Source: Prolixibacteraceae bacterium
GTDB lineage: Bacteria > Bacteroidota > Bacteroidia > Bacteroidales > Prolixibacteraceae
Direction of reading: 5' to 3'
Length of the DNA: 64,000 nt
NCBI GenBank assembly: GCA_019459525.1
Contig: JAIBEY010000027.1
Span: forward strand, 124,001-188,000
Within the stretch, counting starts at the first letter, position 1. Each line of letters begins with the position of its first letter. Of this stretch, positions 54,000 through 61,288 are shown piece by piece. The translations under genes and the position numbers were made by a program. The notes under the pieces were generated by a model. The model was not told where the DNA came from. It was given only the letters and a program-made list of their open reading frames with translations, and made no database searches.

Positions 54000-55334
54000 C
54001 TATTGCCCGACCGTGCCGAGTACGTTTTTGATAACCGCTTTTCTTAGTGCTATCATGCTGTTAATTAGTGTTTTGTTTCTGAATGTCAGGCCGATATTCC
54101 GAAAAAGAAGCTGATAAAAAGGAAGCAGATTGAAGGCCAGTTTTCCGGCCAATGGCATACAAACAAAAGTTACAACCGATGCAATGACTGAATGGGTAGC
54201 CGCGAAAATAACAATCGCTTCAATCAGGTAAAAAAATGGGAAAACGATCAATCCAACTACAAAATTGAACGTACTCAGAAAAGTTGCGTTTTTTACTTTC
54301 CGGCGAAGAACGGCACGGGGGATAAAAAATGGAATGGCATTGAAAATTAAGCCGAAAACAAAAACGGGTAAAGGAAAAATGAATGCAAAAAAATGGAGGG
54401 GTATCATTGCACTGCTTGCTTTTTCTGCTTCTTTAATCTGTATATCCGTCAGTTTGTTTTTTTTCAGTTGGTTAAAATAATCGGATACTGAATCGAGCAG
54501 TTTTTCAAATTGGGCCGGTTGTGCGCTTTCCAGTAGGAACAATCTGTTCATCAATAGCTTTTCGGCATTCAACTGCTGAAAATTTGAGCATTTACCCGAT
54601 GTGTGCGTGTCCGAATATGCTTTTCCGGCCAGTTGCCGTATGTTTTCGTATTCCTGATAATGCAATTCACTGTCAATTTGCAAAGTTAGCCTACTCAGTT
54701 GCCCGTGTATTTCGTCGCGCAGGCTTAGTATGGCTTTTTGTGGATTCCGGGTGTATTCATCCCGATATTGATCGATGCTGATAGGTTCTCCGTACTCAAT
54801 AATCAGCGATCGGTTGAAAGCCCAGTAGTGGTCGTAATAAATCCCAACCGGAACAATTTGGAGGTTTAGCCTGAAATCGTTTTTTGCCTCGGCTTCGAGT
54901 GCAATACGCGGGATGGCTTTTTTGTGCGGCAACATTTGTCGTCGCCCGGAGTGAGCGGCCTCAGGAAATAAGGCAACGGTTTGTTTGTTTTCCAGAATTC
55001 GGGTAACCTGTTCAAAAATCTGTTCGTTGTTCGACAGGTTGTCCTTCCCGTCGCGAATGCGGTAAATGGGCAGTAATTTCAGGTATTTCAGAATTGAACT
55101 TGCCGTTTCTGATTTGAAAATGTCGGCTCTGGCCAACCACATGGTTTGATGAGGGTTGGAACAAACCAGGGCCAACGGATCCATCAGTGCATTTTGATGA
55201 TTAGGGGCAAATATGATCGGTTTCCCTTGGGGGATGCGATTCCGGCCAATAACATCAACACGTTTGTGTGTTAGCCAAAAAGCGAACCGAACGTAACTCC
55301 TGATGATTTCGTAACCCAGCGACCAGTTCTTCAT
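54000..55334 (-). CDS. PlsC-type phospholipid acyltransferase
   Basis: This membrane-bound 1-acylglycerol-phosphate-type acyltransferase is about 444 residues from the ATG at 55334. The frame runs 13 codons further upstream, overlapping the neighbour, but this start leaves a 1-bp gap. The catalytic NHxxxxD motif is APNHQNALMDP (about 43-49), and a second motif is FPEAAHSGRRQMLP. The C-terminal part has two or more TM segments. It is probably translated together with the upstream BASS gene. The acceptor lipid is not known. Confidence 0.88.
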   Translation of the reverse strand: MKNWSLGYEIIRSYVRFAFWLTHKRVDVIGRNRIPQGKPIIFAPNHQNALMDPLALVCSNPHQTMWLARADIFKSETASSILKYLKLLPIYRIRDGKDNLSNNEQIFEQVTRILENKQTVALFPEAAHSGRRQMLPHKKAIPRIALEAEAKNDFRLNLQIVPVGIYYDHYWAFNRSLIIEYGEPISIDQYRDEYTRNPQKAILSLRDEIHGQLSRLTLQIDSELHYQEYENIRQLAGKAYSDTHTSGKCSNFQQLNAEKLLMNRLFLLESAQPAQFEKLLDSVSDYFNQLKKNKLTDIQIKEAEKASSAMIPLHFFAFIFPLPVFVFGLIFNAIPFFIPRAVLRRKVKNATFLSTFNFVVGLIVFPFFYLIEAIVIFAATHSVIASVVTFVCMPLAGKLAFNLLPFYQLLFRNIGLTFRNKTLINSMIALRKAVIKNVLGTVGQ

Positions 55335-55335
55335 A

Positions 55336-56283
55336 TCAGGCAAGTACAGGTTTTCTTGACCAAACAAAGGCAATAGTTAATCCGCTGATAATGTGCCATA
55401 TTCCCCACCATGCTGCAATAATGGCCATTCCACCCAATTCCATTTCAGGAGGAAATATTTTGGGGTTGAACATGAGCGCCAAAGCCAGTCCTGAATTTTG
55501 AATACCAGTTTCGATGGCTACAGTTCGTTGATCGGTTTGGCTCAGTTTGGTTACTTTACTGAAGAAATAGCCCGTGGATAGTGCAAGCAGGTTGTGCAGC
55601 AGTACAATAATAAAAACCAAGTGAACATAGCTGGTGAATTGCGAGAAGTTAGCCGAAAGCATGGCAACAACCATGAGGACAAAAAACAGCAACGAACCCC
55701 GGTTGATCGGTTTTTTGATTTTAGCGGTGATTGCCGGAAATTTTTTGGCTACAAAAAGTCCGATAATTACAGGTATGCCGAGTAGAATAAATACGGTTTG
55801 AAACATTTGGATTTTATCGATTTCAAGGGGGCGAACCAAATTGGCAGCGCCATGGGCATTGTAAAAATCGATGTAGAAATTTCCCCAGAGGGCAAAGTTG
55901 AAAGGGGTGAAAAAGATTGCAGCCATTGTGGAAATGGCAGTAAGGCTAACCGATAGGGCTATATTTCCCTTGGCCATAGAACTGATAAAGTTGGATATGT
56001 TTCCGCCGGGACAGGCCGCAACCAGAATCATACCCAAAGCCACAGTGGGGGTTGGGTTAAGCAGTAATACAAGCAGAAATGTAAATGCAGGAAGTAAAAA
56101 GGTCTGGCTGATAAATCCGACAATAGCCGATTTGGGATTTTTGAGAATATCTCTGAAATGCTCTGTTTTAATGTCGAGGGCAACACCAAACATGATAAAA
56201 GCCAAGGCAATATTCAGGAAAAACAGTCCGGAAGGCGAAAAATTGAGACGGACATGATCAAGTACTTCGAGTGAATTAGCCAT
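55336..56283 (-). CDS. Bile acid:sodium symporter (BASS) family transporter
   Basis: The 315-residue membrane protein has about nine TM segments. FIMFGVALDIKTEHF, LVAACPGGNISNFISSMAKGNIALSVSLT, and AIETGIQNSGLALAL are diagnostic of the BASS family, including the crossing-helix motifs that bind sodium. The substrate in bacteria is often an organic anion and is not known here. It is the first gene of a pair with the acyltransferase. Confidence 0.92.
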   Translation of the reverse strand: MANSLEVLDHVRLNFSPSGLFFLNIALAFIMFGVALDIKTEHFRDILKNPKSAIVGFISQTFLLPAFTFLLVLLLNPTPTVALGMILVAACPGGNISNFISSMAKGNIALSVSLTAISTMAAIFFTPFNFALWGNFYIDFYNAHGAANLVRPLEIDKIQMFQTVFILLGIPVIIGLFVAKKFPAITAKIKKPINRGSLLFFVLMVVAMLSANFSQFTSYVHLVFIIVLLHNLLALSTGYFFSKVTKLSQTDQRTVAIETGIQNSGLALALMFNPKIFPPEMELGGMAIIAAWWGIWHIISGLTIAFVWSRKPVLA

Positions 56284-56322
56284 AAAGGTCCCTCATTTAT
56301 TGAAGTTAGAGACCTTAAAAGT

Positions 56323-56365
56323 AAAAAACTATGGATGAAACAAAAGCGCCCATCCATAGTTTTTT
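56323..56365 (-). terminator. Hairpin terminator after the alkaline phosphatase gene
   Basis: AAAAAACTATGGATG (56323-56337) and CATCCATAGTTTTTT (56351-56365) pair over 15 bp with a 13-nt loop. On the minus strand it ends in T residues and lies 22 bp beyond the phosphatase stop. Confidence 0.78.
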
Positions 56366-56387
56366 GAAAAAAGTGTTTGCAAAGCGC

Positions 56388-57539
56388 TTATAAACCAAGC
56401 AAGCTCATAATTTTCTTAGGAATATCCGTATTTTCCATGATTCCGGTAAAATTTTCAGCGCCAGGGCCGTAGGCAAAAACAGGTACCATAACGGCAGTAT
56501 GGTCTCCGGTTGGGAAAGCGCCTTTTACTTTTCCGGCTTTCATATCTCCGCCAACCAATGCCATTCCTCCGGTTTCGTGGTCGGCAGTTACAATAATGAG
56601 GGTTTCGCCATCTTTTGCAGCAAATTCGAGTGCTTTCCCGATGGTTTGATCGAAATCGAGCATTTCGCCAACGATGTATCCTACATGATTCTGATGGCCG
56701 CCCCAGTCAATTTGCGAACCTTCAATCATGATGAAAAATCCGTTTTTATTCTGGTCCAGAATATTCAATGCCGTTTGTGTTGCTAACGGAAGACTCATTT
56801 CCCTTTTGGAGAATATGTCATTGTGTTCATCAGCAGTTAGTCCGGCCAGCTTGCCCGATTTTACCTGGGCGATTTCGTCCATGTTACGCAATACCTGATA
56901 CCCTTTTTGTTTTAATTCGCTGGTCAGATCGCGTTTGTCTTTTCGTTGTGCGAAATGTTTGTATCCACCGCCAATAAATACATCAATATCTGTTTTCAGG
57001 AAATCGGCGGCAATATCCTCGTAGCTTCCGCGGCTTCCCTGGTGGGCAATGTACGAGGCCGGGGTGGCGTGTGTAATCGCTGAGGTGGAAACCAATCCGG
57101 TTGCCAACCCTTTGCCTTCGGCCATTTCCAATACTGTTTTAATGGCTACGGTATCGGTATTTACGCCAATGGCTCCGTTGTAGGTTTTTTGTCCGGTTGA
57201 AAGCGCCGTTCCCCCGGCTGCCGAATCGGTAATATATCCGTTCGACGATTGTGTTTTGGAGAACCCAACCTGTTTAAAGTTGTCGAGAAAAAGGTGCCCT
57301 CCGTTGGCAGTTAATCCGGCAAAAACCTGCGTGGTACCCATTCCATCACCAATCATCATGATGACATTTTTTGGTTTTTTGGCTTTAAATTTCTGCGGGA
57401 AGGTCTTTACCTCGTATTTCGCCGGATTGGTGTAAACCTTGGTTGAGTCTTCTTTTGATACTGATTTGTAGTTTTCCTGACTGTAAAGTTGCAGAACTCC
57501 CAACATCAGGGCCAGGATGAGGATTGATTTTAGATTCAT
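56388..57539 (-). CDS. Alkaline phosphatase
   Basis: The secreted phosphomonoesterase is about 383 residues from the ATG at 57539, which opens a signal peptide (MNLKSILILALMLGVLQLYSQ); an ATG six codons upstream gives a weak extension. Metal and catalytic sites are MMIGDGMGTTQVF, TDSAAGGTALSTGQK with the Ser nucleophile, EGSQIDWGGHQN, and TADHETGGM. They match the PhoA/PhoV-type alkaline phosphatases. It is probably induced by phosphate limitation, but no PHO box was identified. Confidence 0.94.
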   Translation of the reverse strand: MNLKSILILALMLGVLQLYSQENYKSVSKEDSTKVYTNPAKYEVKTFPQKFKAKKPKNVIMMIGDGMGTTQVFAGLTANGGHLFLDNFKQVGFSKTQSSNGYITDSAAGGTALSTGQKTYNGAIGVNTDTVAIKTVLEMAEGKGLATGLVSTSAITHATPASYIAHQGSRGSYEDIAADFLKTDIDVFIGGGYKHFAQRKDKRDLTSELKQKGYQVLRNMDEIAQVKSGKLAGLTADEHNDIFSKREMSLPLATQTALNILDQNKNGFFIMIEGSQIDWGGHQNHVGYIVGEMLDFDQTIGKALEFAAKDGETLIIVTADHETGGMALVGGDMKAGKVKGAFPTGDHTAVMVPVFAYGPGAENFTGIMENTDIPKKIMSLLGL

Positions 57540-57699
57540 GTGTGTGTGTTTAATCATGGTAAACTGTTTTAATTATCCAGGTTTAGGTTGTTGGACAAGT
57601 TTATAACGTAAAAGTATATCAAATTGATTGCTTATTTTATACAATATTGTAAAAAGTATATGACATTTTAGCTTTTTGTGGGAGTAAAAACAACTGCTT

Positions 57700-58371
57700 T
57701 TATTTTTTGCCGAGGTGGTTTTCCCACTCTTTCCTGTCGAATGCTTCGTTAATCGAATAATCAATACGGTTATCACCAACAGCGTCTTTCAGGATGTCGA
57801 GTGAGCGGAAATTAATAATGACCTGTTCCGCTTTTTTATAACTCAAACGGGCGATGCGGGCATATTTGCTCACCGATATTTTTTCGTTATTAACCAGGTA
57901 ATCGAGCAGGATTTTTTCGTCGTCGGAGTAATTAATCAGGATGCCTTCCTGGCTTTTCTGACGTTTCCAAACCTCAATCATGATTTTACTGGCCAAACGG
58001 TTCTCGTCGTCTTTCCTGAAATAGGCCCACCATTTTCCTTCATCGTCTTTGGCAAAATGGGGTTTTTCGGCGCTGGGTTCAATCAGCACCTCCAAAATAG
58101 TTTTACCATCGACCAGATGTTGCCGTGTGGTAAATCCAATTTCCGGCTTCGAGTACATTTTGGCTGCCGACTCAATCATGTAATACTCTTCGTCGGAACG
58201 GACTCCGGCAATGCGCCCGTTATCTTTTACGCCAACAAGCAGCCGTCCGCCATCGGTGTTGGCAAAAGCCACCAACGATCGGGCTATCTTTTTCGAGTCG
58301 CTGATGCAATATTTAAAATCCTGTTGCTGATGTTCGCCTTGTAGAATAAGCTTCTTGATGTAATTGCTCAC
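57700..58371 (-). CDS. AlbA_2 (Schlafen-like) DNA-binding/ATPase-domain protein
   Basis: The 223-residue protein has an AlbA_2 domain (about 10-125; ESAAKMYSKPEIGFT after GEHQQQDFKYCISDSKKIARSLVAFANTDGGRLLVGV). The C-terminal 80 residues contain a possible helix-turn-helix (VSKYARIARLSYKKAEQVIINF). It starts at GTG (58371), 9 nt after the heptamer repeat. Such proteins are often transcriptional regulators or nucleic-acid-binding factors; target unknown. Confidence 0.87.
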   Translation of the reverse strand: MSNYIKKLILQGEHQQQDFKYCISDSKKIARSLVAFANTDGGRLLVGVKDNGRIAGVRSDEEYYMIESAAKMYSKPEIGFTTRQHLVDGKTILEVLIEPSAEKPHFAKDDEGKWWAYFRKDDENRLASKIMIEVWKRQKSQEGILINYSDDEKILLDYLVNNEKISVSKYARIARLSYKKAEQVIINFRSLDILKDAVGDNRIDYSINEAFDRKEWENHLGKK

Positions 58372-58380
58372 GACTGAATA

Positions 58381-58453
58381 GTTTCAAGTTCCAAGTTTCA
58401 GGTTCCAAATTTCAAGTTCCAGGTTTTCCTGTTGCGAGATCCGGGTTACGGGA
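58381..58453. repeat. Heptamer repeat locus B (GTTYCAR and GTTRCGG types)
   Basis: Seven GTTYCAR-type heptamers in phase (58381-58429: GTTTCAA, GTTCCAA, GTTTCAG, GTTCCAA, ATTTCAA, GTTCCAG, GTTTTCC) are followed almost directly by related GC-rich heptamers (58431-58451: GTTGCGA, GATCCGG, GTTACGG). The first unit ends 9 nt before the GTG start of the AlbA_2 gene. The two repeat families are thus joined here. Confidence 0.82.
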
Positions 58454-58494
58454 GAACGGGCACAAATACAACCCGATAACTACGACAACATTTT

Positions 58495-59397
58495 TTACAC
58501 CTCTATTCCGAAGAAAATCCTCACCAGATAACCTAAGCCGAAGGAGATAAGCCCGACAACCGTACTCAGAACCACCATTTCAGTGAATCGTTTCCGGAAA
58601 GGCTGGTCGTTTGCCACCGAAATGTAATAAGTAAACAGGAAAACGATCAGGATGGAATCGAACAGGGCGACCAGCAGGGCCAGAAACGGTGAGGTGAAAA
58701 TCAGGTAAGGTGCAACCAGAAATATGACCGCAATAACATAGGCAATGCCTGTAAACACAGCCGATTTTATGGCCAGGTCATTTTTCCCTTCGGCTTTGTT
58801 CGATAAATATTCGGATGACGACATGGACAACGCCCCAGCAATTCCGGTAATGATACCTGCCAAGGCTACCAGTTTGGTGTTTTGAAGTGCAAAAGTTAGT
58901 CCGGCTAAGGTTCCCAGGATTTCAACCAGCGCATCGTTCAGTCCCAATACAATCGAGCCCATGTATTTCAGGTGTTCTTCTTGTATGAGTTCTATTAATT
59001 CTTTTTCGTGTTGGTTTTCGTCCTCGGCAACAGTTAAGGCTTCAGGCACTTCGGTGGCTATTAACGTATAGTTTATCTGCGCTTTTTTTTCGCCTTTCTC
59101 CAACAATTTTAACCCGAAAGTCAAACCAAAAATCTTCGAAATCCAAAAATATTTTCGAATTTCCCACTGGCTGGGCGAAACTTCCTTGTTGGTGTAGGCC
59201 GACCATATTTTATAATGTTTCAGCTCGTCGGCAGCAATTTGTTTCAGTACCTTCCGGTTTCCCTCATCGCGGGTTTGTTCGGCCAGTTTGTTGTAAATGT
59301 GGTATTCTGTAATTTCTTCGCGCTGAGCGTAAATCAATTGCTTACGGATTTCCGGAGATATGGGCTTTTTTATCATGATCGTTATTTTTTCATCCAT
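58495..59397 (-). CDS. Ferritin-like domain fused to CCC1/VIT1-type iron transporter (MbfA-like)
   Basis: The 300-residue protein has a ferritin-like N-terminal domain (about 13-140) with ExxH-type ligands (REEITEYHIYNKLAEQ, AADELKHYKIW, EDENQHEKELIEL) and a C-terminal VIT1/CCC1-like membrane domain with five TM segments (about 145-300; LGLNDALVEILGTLAGLTF, MSSSEYLSNKAEG). Fusions of this kind (MbfA) export iron. An ATG at 59376 would remove 7 residues and avoid overlap with the neighbouring GNAT gene stop. Cargo is most likely iron or manganese. Confidence 0.88.
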   Translation of the reverse strand: MDEKITIMIKKPISPEIRKQLIYAQREEITEYHIYNKLAEQTRDEGNRKVLKQIAADELKHYKIWSAYTNKEVSPSQWEIRKYFWISKIFGLTFGLKLLEKGEKKAQINYTLIATEVPEALTVAEDENQHEKELIELIQEEHLKYMGSIVLGLNDALVEILGTLAGLTFALQNTKLVALAGIITGIAGALSMSSSEYLSNKAEGKNDLAIKSAVFTGIAYVIAVIFLVAPYLIFTSPFLALLVALFDSILIVFLFTYYISVANDQPFRKRFTEMVVLSTVVGLISFGLGYLVRIFFGIEV

Positions 59398-59831
59398 TCA
59401 TACATCTGGTAATGCTCCGAGGTCATACCTAAATGTTCGTAAACGCCATGCGCCGGAACGTTGGTTTTGTCGGCATACAGCCGGATGCCCCGCAAATCGG
59501 CGTTTGCGGCTACTTTTTCCTGAATGTGGTTGTACATGCGGCTGAAAATGCTGCGTTTGCGAAACTCGGGCATCACATAAACCGATTGGATCCAAAGCAC
59601 TGTGCCGTTTCGCCAGTCGCTCCACTCGAAGGTGGTGAGCAGTGAGCCAACTACTTTTCCTTCAGTTTCGGCCACATAGTAAGTGCCTTTTGATGGATCG
59701 GAGAAAACTGCGGATACACCTTTGGTAACAGTTGGTTCGTGAAGCTGGAGCTGTTCGGTCTCCCATGCCATGGCCAGTTGAAAGGCTACAATGCTGGCAG
59801 CATCGGTTTCTTTTGCCTGTCGGATTATCAT
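59382..59831 (-). CDS. GNAT-family N-acetyltransferase
   Basis: The 149-residue protein has the GNAT fold with acetyl-CoA-binding features: motif A in VYVMPEFRKRSIFSRMYNHIQEKV (an R-x-x-I version of Q/RxxGxA), and the ALHY-like tail GVYEHLGMTSEHYQMYEW. The substrate is unknown. Its end overlaps the start of the ferritin/CCC1 gene by 16 bp if the upstream ATG of that gene is used. Confidence 0.9.
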   Translation of the reverse strand: MIIRQAKETDAASIVAFQLAMAWETEQLQLHEPTVTKGVSAVFSDPSKGTYYVAETEGKVVGSLLTTFEWSDWRNGTVLWIQSVYVMPEFRKRSIFSRMYNHIQEKVAANADLRGIRLYADKTNVPAHGVYEHLGMTSEHYQMYEWMKK

Positions 59832-59980
59832 TCTTCGATTATTTTTTTGAGCCTGCTAAATTACTAAAATTGTTCTGCTCATTGGATGTTATTCCGTCAA
59901 TAAACCTGAAACAAGGAAGAGTGTTCACTGGTAAATCGTGTTTTTTTGTATTTTGTGCTCCTGAAATCAGATGGCCTGTT

Positions 59981-60511
59981 ATGATTAAAATAGTGGTGGC
60001 TTCTCAGAATCCGGTGAAGCTGGAAGCCGTAAAAGAAGGATTGTCGGCGTTTCTTAATGAAAGATTTGAGCTGCTTGGAGTTTCGGTGGCAAGCGAGGTT
60101 TCTGATCAGCCAATGACTGATGCTGAAACTTTACTGGGCGCTGAAAATCGGGTGAAAAATGCACAACTCCAGTATGCTGGTTCCGATTATTATATCGGAA
60201 TTGAGGGTGGGGTAGAGGACTCCTCAGAAGGGTTGATGGCATTTGCCTGGATCGTGATCAGCAATGGCGAAAAGAATGGGAAAGCCCGCACTGCTGGGTT
60301 TTTTCTTCCTCCCCGAGTAGCAGAACTTGTTCATCGGGGTTTTGAATTGGGTGATGCTGATGATCTGGTTTTCGCTAAAAGCAACTCGAAACAGCAAAAC
60401 GGCGCCATTGGATTGCTCACCAACGACTTGATTACCCGAAAATCGCTTTATCTGCCAGCGGTTCAAATGGCATTTATCCCGTTTGCCAATCCGGAGTTAT
60501 ACGATAGGTAA
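59981..60511 (+). CDS. yjjX: Inosine/xanthosine triphosphatase (YjjX family)
   Basis: The 176-residue protein starts at the ATG at 59981; the frame is open far upstream but only this Met precedes the family start (MIKIVVASQNPVKLEAVKEG). YYIGIEGGVE and DDLVFAKSNSKQQNGAIGLLTNDL match the NTPase that removes non-canonical ITP/XTP. The phosphate-binding N terminus is ASQNPVK. It is convergent with the FeMo-co-domain gene. Confidence 0.9.
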   Translation: MIKIVVASQNPVKLEAVKEGLSAFLNERFELLGVSVASEVSDQPMTDAETLLGAENRVKNAQLQYAGSDYYIGIEGGVEDSSEGLMAFAWIVISNGEKNGKARTAGFFLPPRVAELVHRGFELGDADDLVFAKSNSKQQNGAIGLLTNDLITRKSLYLPAVQMAFIPFANPELYDR

Positions 60512-60533
60512 ATGCGGTTTTGCCGTACCTCTT

Positions 60534-60836
60534 TTACCGGATCTTCTTTAAAATTCCCTGAATCGTGAATTTGTCGTTTTCTATTAAAATAGTCTGAATG
60601 TGCGCCTCCTTCAGGCTTTTTTGGGCAGTTGACCCGATTTCCCCGGTAAAAACCTGCGTTACTCCCTGTTCTTTCAGGCAGGTAACTACCGTTGGTGCGA
60701 TGTGCCCTTCCATATCCTGAAACTTGTTCTCCAGAAAAACAGGCTCTTCTTTCAGGAAACAGAAGTAAGAGCATTTGGCAAACCGCATGTCCATTAAACT
60801 GCTTAATTTATTTCCGGTCGATGTAATTGCAATCAT
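60534..60836 (-). CDS. Dinitrogenase iron-molybdenum cofactor (NifX/NifB-C) domain protein
   Basis: The 100-residue protein starts at the ATG at 60836 (MIAITSTGNKLSSLMDMRFAKC); a longer frame upstream overlaps the neighbouring gene and has no family match. The pattern RFAKCSYFCFL, EEGHIAPTVVTCLKEQGV-type, FTGEIGSTAQKSL matches NifX-like FeMo-co-binding domains. Since no nif genes are nearby, a general metal-cluster role is more likely. It is 5 bp from an AhpD-like gene on the same strand. Confidence 0.82.
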   Translation of the reverse strand: MIAITSTGNKLSSLMDMRFAKCSYFCFLKEEPVFLENKFQDMEGHIAPTVVTCLKEQGVTQVFTGEIGSTAQKSLKEAHIQTILIENDKFTIQGILKKIR

Positions 60837-60841
60837 GATTT

Positions 60842-61186
60842 TTATTGATTTTGCAGTTCTTCCCAATATTCCACGGCGCGGCGGGTATGAGGGATTACAA
60901 TGGTTCCGCCAACCAGGTTGGCTACCGAAAATATCTCGAATACCTCGTCGGTAGTTACGCCCAATTCGTGGCATTTGCCCAGGTGATATTTTACGCAGTC
61001 GTCGCAGCGAAGCACCATCGACGATACCAACCCGAGCATCTCTTTGGTTTTGGTACTTAAAGCCCCATCCTGATAGGTGAGGGTGTCCACACTGTAAATC
61101 CGCTTCATGACTTTGTTGTCGGCCGCCATGATTTTTTCGTTCATGCGGGTGCGGTAGTCGTTAAAATCGTCGATTAATTTGCCCAT
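60842..61186 (-). CDS. Carboxymuconolactone decarboxylase/AhpD-like protein
   Basis: The 114-residue protein belongs to the AhpD-like/CMD family. The redox pair is in VLRCDDCVKYHLGKCHELGV (CxxC with the following His), the signature of AhpD-type alkylhydroperoxidases. It is probably a thiol-dependent reductase. It pairs with the FeMo-co-domain gene 5 bp downstream. A heptamer repeat lies 10 nt before its ATG. Confidence 0.87.
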   Translation of the reverse strand: MGKLIDDFNDYRTRMNEKIMAADNKVMKRIYSVDTLTYQDGALSTKTKEMLGLVSSMVLRCDDCVKYHLGKCHELGVTTDEVFEIFSVANLVGGTIVIPHTRRAVEYWEELQNQ

Positions 61187-61196
61187 ATCTTAATAA

Positions 61197-61245
61197 GTTT
61201 CAAGTTCCAAGTTCCAAGTTTCAGGTTTCAAGTTCCAGGTTTTCC
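61197..61245. repeat. Heptamer repeat locus C (GTTYCAR type)
   Basis: Seven phased units: GTTTCAA, GTTCCAA, GTTCCAA, GTTTCAG, GTTTCAA, GTTCCAG, GTTTTCC. The last unit is identical to that of locus B. The repeat begins 10 nt before the ATG of the minus-strand AhpD-like gene. Confidence 0.82.
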
Positions 61246-61288
61246 GTCTCTGGATTACTTTCTGCCAATTGCGACTGACCACTGTTCA

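Noticed and set aside
60534-60974. Long version of the FeMo-co-domain gene start at 60974
   Set aside because: The extra 46 residues overlap the AhpD-like gene and lack family similarity; the ATG at 60836 gives the standard domain start.
58381-61245. Heptamer arrays as a CRISPR array
   Set aside because: The units are 7 bp with no unique spacers and no cas genes in the window.
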